64,000 nt of DNA from the NCBI GenBank assembly GCA_013398615.1, contig VZSR01000386.1:1174741-1238740 (forward strand). The letters are read 5' to 3'. The notes beneath the pieces are model-generated. The model saw only the letters and a list, made by a program, of their open reading frames with translations, ran no database searches and was not told where the DNA came from. This DNA comes from Brachypodius melanocephalos. Its lineage: Eukaryota; Chordata; Aves; Passeriformes; Pycnonotidae. Made by a program: the position numbers and the translations under genes. Below are positions 50,001-64,000 of the stretch, piece after piece. Numbering within the stretch: the stretch's first letter is position 1; each line of letters starts with the position of its first letter.

Positions 50001-52564
50001 AGCCTGGGCATCCTCGTGAGGACCAAGGACACAGCGTCGCCCATCGGGGCTTTCATGTGGCCCCTGCACTGGACCATGTGGGTGGGCATCTTCGTGGCAC
50101 TGCACATGACCGCGCTCTTCCTCACCCTCTACGAGTGGAAGAGCCCCTATGGAATGACACCCCACGGCCGCAACCGCATGAAGATCTTCTCCTACTCCTC
50201 AGCCCTCAACCTCTGCTACGCCATCCTCTTTGGGCGCACTGTCTCCAGCAAGACGCCCAAGTGCTGCACCGGCCGCTTCCTCATGAACCTCTGGGCCATT
50301 TTCTGCCTCCTGGTGCTCTCCAGCTACACAGCCAACCTGGCAGCTGTCATGGTGGGGGACAAGACCTTCGAGGAGCTCTCGGGCATCCATGACCCAAAGG
50401 TGGGCGAGTGTCCAGCTGCTTCAGATGGGCTGGGAGAGGGCTGAAGACCAGGGAAGGGGCTGAGGGGGGTCCTGTCCTTCCTTCCACACATTCCTCTTTC
50501 TCTCCAGCCCCAGTCCTGCATCTTGACCCCTCCTATGAGTGCAGGTTTGAGACCCACAGAAAGCTTTGTGTGTGTATCCCACTGGTGTTTAATCCCAGCC
50601 TCAGCTCCAGGGCAGAGGGAAGTGGGTTGAGTTCACACTGAGGCTGCTCTTGGGGAAGCTCTTTCTCAGACACCCCCAAGAGCTGCTGCATGTCTGGGGC
50701 TGCCCAGACACCCTGCCTGGGACTCAGGGCTGGGGACACATCCCCAGTGAGTGGGGACACATTCCTGGGGCCAGGGGTGCTGATGCTCTGGTGCCTCCTT
50801 CCAGCTCCATCACCCCTCACAGGGCTTCCGCTTTGGCACAGTGTGGGAGAGCAGTGCTGAGGAGTACATCAAGAAGAGCTTCCCCGAGATGCACGAGTAC
50901 ATGCGGCGCTACAACGTCCCCACCACGCCCGATGGCGTCACCATGCTCAAGTGAGGGGCAAGGAGAGCATGAGGGGGTTCCCCCCACACGTTTTACCCCT
51001 CCCATGGCATCTTTTGCCCCAGCCCTGAAGCCTGTGCACCCCCTATTCCACGCAAACGAGCCCCCCACTTCTGGGAGGGGGGTCAGGCTGGGGAGATGCT
51101 AGGGCAAGAGCGGAGCAGCCCCTCCCTGAGCATCCCCCCATGCTGCCACAGGACAGAGCCCGCCAAGCTCAACGCCTTCATCATGGACAAGTCTCTGCTG
51201 GATTATGAGGTCTCCATCGACTCTGACTGCAAACTGCTCACTGTGGGCAAACCCTTCGCCATCGAAGGTTTGAGGGGGCTGTGGTGGGAAGGGGGTTCTG
51301 CTGTGTGTGTGCGATCGGGCCGGGGTCATGCCCTGCCACAACCACGCAGGGTGAGGAGGGGCCCCCTCCGTGGTAGGCACTGGGGGCTGTGTACCACCCC
51401 CATCCCTCTCTCCCCCCCTCACCGGGGCCAGGCTACGGCATCGGCCTCCCCCAGAACTCGCCGCTGACCTCCAACGTCTCCGAGTTCATCAGCCGCTACA
51501 AGTCCTCGGGGTTCATCGACCTCCTGCACGACAAGTGGTACAAGATGGTGCCCTGCGGCAAACGCGTCTTCGCCGTCACTGAGGTGAGGCGGCCCCTCGG
51601 CTCGGGGTGTGGCTCTGGGGTCTGACACCCCCGCAGCCCAGCTCACAGCCCCTGCTGCCCGCAGACCCTGCAGATGGGCATCTACCACTTCTCGGGGCTG
51701 TTTGTGCTGCTGTGCATCGGGCTGAGCGGCTCCCTCCTCACCTCGCTGGGCGAACACGTCTTCTACCGCCTCGTCCTGCCCCGCATCCGGCGCAAGAAGA
51801 AATTCAACTATTGGCTGCACACGAGCCAGGTGGGGCCGGGAGAAGGAGCTCACACAGCCCCTCAAAGACCCCTAACCCCATGGCGCTGCTCCCTCTTTAA
51901 CTGGACCACCTCTGCCCTTCTCCAGCCCCGGACCACCACCCCCCGTTTAACCCCTGAACCATCACGCTCCAATTAATCCCCGGCTGTTAGCCTCCAGACC
52001 ATCACCTCTCAACTCACTATTGCCGTGTTCCCCACAGAAAATCCATCGGGCTCTGAATATGGGCACAGAGGAGCGGAAGAGCCAGCAGATGAAGTTGGAG
52101 CAGAGGTACAGCTGGGACAGGGAGCCTGCCCCGCCCTCCTCCTCCTCCCTGTGGACAGCCAGAGTTCTGGGGGGCTGCAGAGGGACCCCACAGCAGCCAG
52201 ATCCCAATTCAAGCCCTCCCCACACAGGTGCGAGCCCCAGGCGAGGTCGGCACCGGCGGCGGCACAGCCCTGGAGCGCCCTGCGGAAGGAGGCGCGGAGG
52301 GTGCGCTTCCAGCTGGACAAAGCCCGGCCCGAGGCTGAGGGGTCCCCGCGGCACCCCGGGAACGGGCGGCCACCGCAGCCCCTGGACAGAGAGGCCGGCG
52401 AGAACGAGCTCCGGGAGCTGGAGGAGAAGATCCAGGAGATGCGGGACCAGCTGCGCACGGCGCTGCTGAGGAAGAGCGAGCTGGTGTCCGTGCTGGGCAC
52501 CACCAAGGACGGCCGGCCACTGCCCGCCCCGCTGGCCACCGAGGAACACCGGGAGGAGAGGTGA
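47074..52564 (+). CDS. GRIN3B: Glutamate ionotropic receptor NMDA type subunit 3B (GluN3B), complete coding region
   Basis: GluN3B binds glycine and forms excitatory glycine receptors with GluN1 or modifies NMDA receptors in the neuronal membrane. Nine exons: 47074-47535, 48314-48912, 49349-50399, 50805-50950, 51152-51267, 51432-51583, 51665-51829, 52038-52105, 52228-52564. They sum to 3096 bases, 1031 residues plus stop (human about 1043). Order: signal peptide (MEGLRALWLLAVALGAAGG), amino-terminal domain, ligand domain S1 (KKCCYGYCIDLLEKLAED, SFSINSVRSKVIDFTSPFF), M1 about 595-617, pore loop ALNLCYAILFGR, M3 with SYTANLAAVMVG (about 679-690), S2 (LNAFIMDKSLLDYEVSIDSD, GYGIGLPQNSPL), M4 about 850-870, and a cytoplasmic tail with a coiled coil (LRELEEKIQEMRDQLR). 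All residues expected of a channel subunit look intact. An alternative terminal exon is possible (see findings). Confidence 0.95.
47588..48075. repeat. Degenerate pyrimidine-rich minisatellite in GRIN3B intron 1
   Basis: Dozens of imperfect copies of CCCGGCTCTGTCC, CCAGCTCTATCC and CCGATCCC-like units run from soon after exon 1 to near the end of the intron. The GRIN3B exon 1 frame stays open through the whole array. Confidence 0.75.
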
Positions 52565-52854
52565 GGAGGGAGGCAGGGACCCCCCAAAACATCCCAGGAC
52601 AGGACAGGCTGCACTGCTGGGGCAAGGCAGGGCAGCCACTCTTCTGGCTCAGAGAGGGAGAGGAAGGAAAAAAGATAGGGGGGATATCCTGGGGCTGTCC
52701 CACCTCTGGGACCTTTGTCTCTTCCCCCCCCGCCCCGGTCCCTTCTGCTGGCAGTGGGGGTTTGAAGGGCCGGGAGCTTCTTCTTGGGGTGAGAGGTGCC
52801 CGCAGTGCCTGGACAAAGCTCAGGCCCACGCCTCCGCTGTTTTTACACCACATA

Positions 52855-52860
52855 AATAAA
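52855..52860 (+). promoter_or_regulatory. GRIN3B: GRIN3B polyadenylation signal AATAAA
   Basis: AATAAA lies 291 bases after the TGA at 52562-52564, supporting a terminal exon that ends near 52880. Confidence 0.65.
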
Positions 52861-53501
52861 GATGACGAAGGAAGACAAAGTCTGCTTTTCCTCTTCCCCA
52901 AATGCAGCCAGGGCTGGCTAACAGTAACCCTTCCCCTTCCCCTCCTTCCTCCGCAGGCCCAGCTCAGCCCCGCCGCAGGACGGCCGTGATTAGGAGGCAG
53001 AGGAAGCTCCCACATGGATGGGGCAGGAGGACAGGCCAGAGAGCGAAACCTCCCTCTGGAGAGGCAGCTCCAGGACGGCAAACCTGGGCTGATCCCAGAG
53101 CCACCGAAAAGCAGAACCGGAGCCTTCCTCGGGTGGAGGGCAAGTGGGACAGGCTGCGGCCCAGGGCTCTGCCCGCCCCTGAGGATAAGGAAGAGCTCCC
53201 CATCCCACTACAGGCGGCTGTGGAAAGAGCTGGAGCCCTGCAGCACCTCCCCTGGCACGGAGGCTGCCCAGCACCACTCAGCATGGCCGGGACAAGGTTG
53301 GTGCTCAGCCCTCTGCCCTGCCACCGCCCCTGCACACTGCAAGGGGATGGATGGTGACACCCCAGGACGGCAGGAGGAGACACCCCCAGGACTGAGCATT
53401 CACCTCGCTGCACCCCCTGCCCCCAGGACTCTCACAGGTCAGCCCAGCACAGCTGTGGGCAGGGAACGGGGCAGCGCTGCAGGAGCTGTTAAGAGATAAT
53501 A

Positions 53502-53507
53502 TTTATT
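53502..53507 (-). promoter_or_regulatory. TMEM259: TMEM259 polyadenylation signal (AATAAA on the minus strand)
   Basis: TTTATT on the plus strand, within an AT-rich patch (53494-53560), about 1.58 kb past the TMEM259 stop codon. The 3' UTR would span 55083 down to about 53485, so TMEM259 converges on GRIN3B with roughly 0.6 kb between their ends. Confidence 0.7.
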
Positions 53508-55083
53508 ATTATATACAAACACATTTTGTACATTAATTAAATAGAATGAACTCTACTCTTCATTCATCAAATCATTTGGTTTGGTGTCCCCCTTTCCCCT
53601 CCCACCCACTCCTCTGAAAAGCCTACGGTCATTCCTGGCACTCCAGAGGCTGGGAGCCAGTTGCCCACAAGGCCTCTTCTCAGGAGTGCTGGCAGCAGCA
53701 AGATTTGACCTGCTGGTCACAGCAGGGTCCCCCCTGCCCTGGAGCAGCACCACGGCTGCCCCAGGTCAAAAAGGAAAAACAAAAAGGGGGCACCCAGGTG
53801 GGAAAGGCAGAGGGGTGAAGAGGGGGCCCTGAACCCCCCGTGTTGACAAGGTAACACTGAAACGCACAGAGCCCTCCAAGAGGGATGGACTCCAGACACT
53901 GCTCAGCCATAGGGGGACAACACTGAACTCAGGGACATCTGTGCAGGGACCCAGCTGTCCCCAAGAGCTAAGTGCCCACATGTCCCTGCCCTGTCGCACC
54001 ATGGTTCTCCCAGAGCTTCATCCCACCTCGCTCTGCTCCACCTCCCTGCACAAACCCTCCTTCCAGCACATCCTGGCATGGATCTGGAGCCTCTGCAAGG
54101 GTCCACAGGCAGGCCCCCAGTTCAGCCTCTGGGTAGAGAGGTCAGGCTCTGCCAGCCTCACCTCCACTGCCAGGGAAACATAGGAAAACCAGCTGAAATG
54201 TCTTGGCTTTAGTATTTTGGTTTTATGCTAAACCAGCTCATGCAACAATCCAGGCATGAGGAGCCATTCTCTCCTCTGGGATGGGGCTGATCCTAAACAC
54301 AGACGTGTCCCACAGGAGGGACAAGGCACTGGAAAGCAGCTGCCTCACCCAGAGCAGAGCTGTGCAGGACAGAGCGGCTGCCCTCACCCCACACCTCTCC
54401 AGACACCCACTGCAGCACTCCAAGCATCACTCATGACTCCTGGGATGGCAGCTCCCACCTGGACACAGCACCTTCCACCTCCCAATCCACCCACCAAGGG
54501 AAGTTGAAGGACAGAAAAAAGGGGGCTGAACTGCAGCTTTCTGCTTTGGTTGTGCCCTGGCCTGGGCAGACTTTGTGCCTGGGGAAAGTAAAAGCTCCTC
54601 CTCCCCTCAGGAGCAGGAAAGGTGACCAGGATCTGCCTCTGTGGCTCTCCCCCAGGGGCTGGACACTCTCTGCCTGTTCTATCCACTCTAATCACAAAGC
54701 TGCCATGCCTGTAGCCTGTCCCAGGACAGCTCCCACCTGGGATCAGCACCTGGACTGCAAACACAGCTGCAGGGGCAAAGCTGGGGACTGGGGACAAAGA
54801 AAAGGCAGGGAATGAGCAGGGCAGGGTGGGAACAGGTGGCTGGCTCATCTGTGGCCTCAGAGGAGTCCTGGAGCCGTGTGGGCCAGGGGACCAAACCCCA
54901 CCATCCTTCCCACAGCCCCCCGTGCCTTTCCTAGGAGAGGGAGGTCACTGCAGCCCTGCTCTGTCCCAGCTGCTCCAGCTCTGCTCAGAGGGATCCATGG
55001 GTTAAGGATGATGGTGAAGTGAGAAATAGTAACAAACAAAATCCAAATGCCTTCCCAGCAGTCCAGAGTGACAGCAACGGAGC

Positions 55084-63282
<8,199 letters not shown>

Positions 63283-64000
63283 CTAAAGGGCAGGAGACAA
63301 GGCAGAGACTGTCAGACCCCCTAGTTATCACCAGCTCTTCTCTGCCTGTGAAACACCAGAATAATTTGGGTGAGTGGACTGGCAAGTGGACAAAAGCTTT
63401 GATGGTTCTCTGCATTGCCAACGCAGCAGCCAAATCCTGGCAGTTCCAGCAGGGAACACCCCAAAGGCATGAGGAACCAGCTGCTCCTCCTCATGAGAGG
63501 TGACAGTGACAGCCTTCTGGAAGCACAGGTCCTGCATCCAACAGCATCCCCAAAACCGACCACACACAGCACCAGTGTGGAATGAGGCCACGAGGCACTC
63601 TGAAGGAAATGGAAACACGTCCGTGCCTTCCAACCCTGCCCTCCTCAGCACAAAGAGTTTCCTGCTGAAACCTAGAGAAGCTTGCCCAGCTTTGTAAAGG
63701 CAGAATAAAGCAAACTTTAAGCAAAGCTAACCCACCCCTGGGCAGGATGACCCAAACCCACACCAGATCCGTTGTCCCAAAGAACAGGTCCTGCCTTGGG
63801 GAGGCTGAACTGGCCCCTGAGGCCAAGAGCACAAAACACCGCAGCTCCCCGCCCTGCCTCCATCCCAGGAGCAGCCATAAACCACAGCAAAGCTGGGTGG
63901 ACTAAAAGAACTTGTTCCCTGGAGTGAGGAGAGACGTCCAAAGTTCAGAGCTTCGAGCACAGCTGGCACAGCAAGCGGCACTGCTGAGCTCAGACCCCCC
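63283..64000 (-). other. TMEM259: TMEM259 first intron (partial, runs off the right edge)
   Basis: No exon-like similarity was seen. The first coding exon, expected to encode a Pro/Gly-rich N-terminus and the start of the first membrane region, is not within the window. Confidence 0.6.

Overview
This window is nuclear DNA from a vertebrate, most probably a bird. It is GC-rich and intron-bearing, and it carries an unbroken block that matches the gene order of human 19p13.3: CFD (+), MED16 (-), U6 snRNA (+), R3HDM4 (-), ARID3A (+), WDR18 (+), GRIN3B (+), TMEM259/membralin (-). The avian assignment rests on the compact introns, a CR1-like LINE tail in a TMEM259 intron, and the absence of a recognisable KISS1R between R3HDM4 and ARID3A, where mammals carry it. 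In chicken this block belongs to a small GC-rich microchromosome. I identified genes by reading translated exons against remembered family sequences. Exon borders were set by GT/AG sites and by checking that the phases add up.

Layout: 1-1.75 kb, last three coding exons of complement factor D. 3.1-11.2 kb, Mediator subunit MED16 on the minus strand, 14 coding exons, complete. 11.53-11.64 kb, an intact U6 snRNA gene with a full external pol III promoter, head-to-head with MED16. 11.76-18.62 kb, R3HDM4 on the minus strand, 8 coding exons, complete. 18.6-21.7 kb, a GC-rich interval with an assembly gap. 21.7-36.7 kb, ARID3A, whose DNA-binding exons fall in a second gap. 37.3-44.6 kb, WDR18, whose C-terminal exon or exons fall in a third gap. 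47.1-52.6 kb, the glycine-gated NMDA receptor subunit gene GRIN3B, complete. 53.5-63.3 kb, TMEM259 on the minus strand, lacking only its first coding exon, which lies past the right edge.

The genes do not form a pathway. They cover alternative complement activation, pol II transcription, spliceosomal RNA, a nucleic-acid-binding protein, a B-cell/stem-cell transcription factor, ribosome biogenesis, neuronal signalling and ER-associated degradation. What links them is conserved synteny and some close promoter or 3'-end arrangements: MED16 and U6 are divergent, and GRIN3B and TMEM259 converge within about 0.65 kb.

I found no sign of a new multi-gene system. The most useful observations are the MED16/U6 promoter with its octamer and STAF/ZNF143 sites, a nested in-frame donor pair in TMEM259, an altered regulatory residue and a C-terminal extension in CFD, an apparent loss of the human-type MED16 start codon, the missing KISS1R, two gaps that break ARID3A and WDR18, and several degenerate minisatellites.
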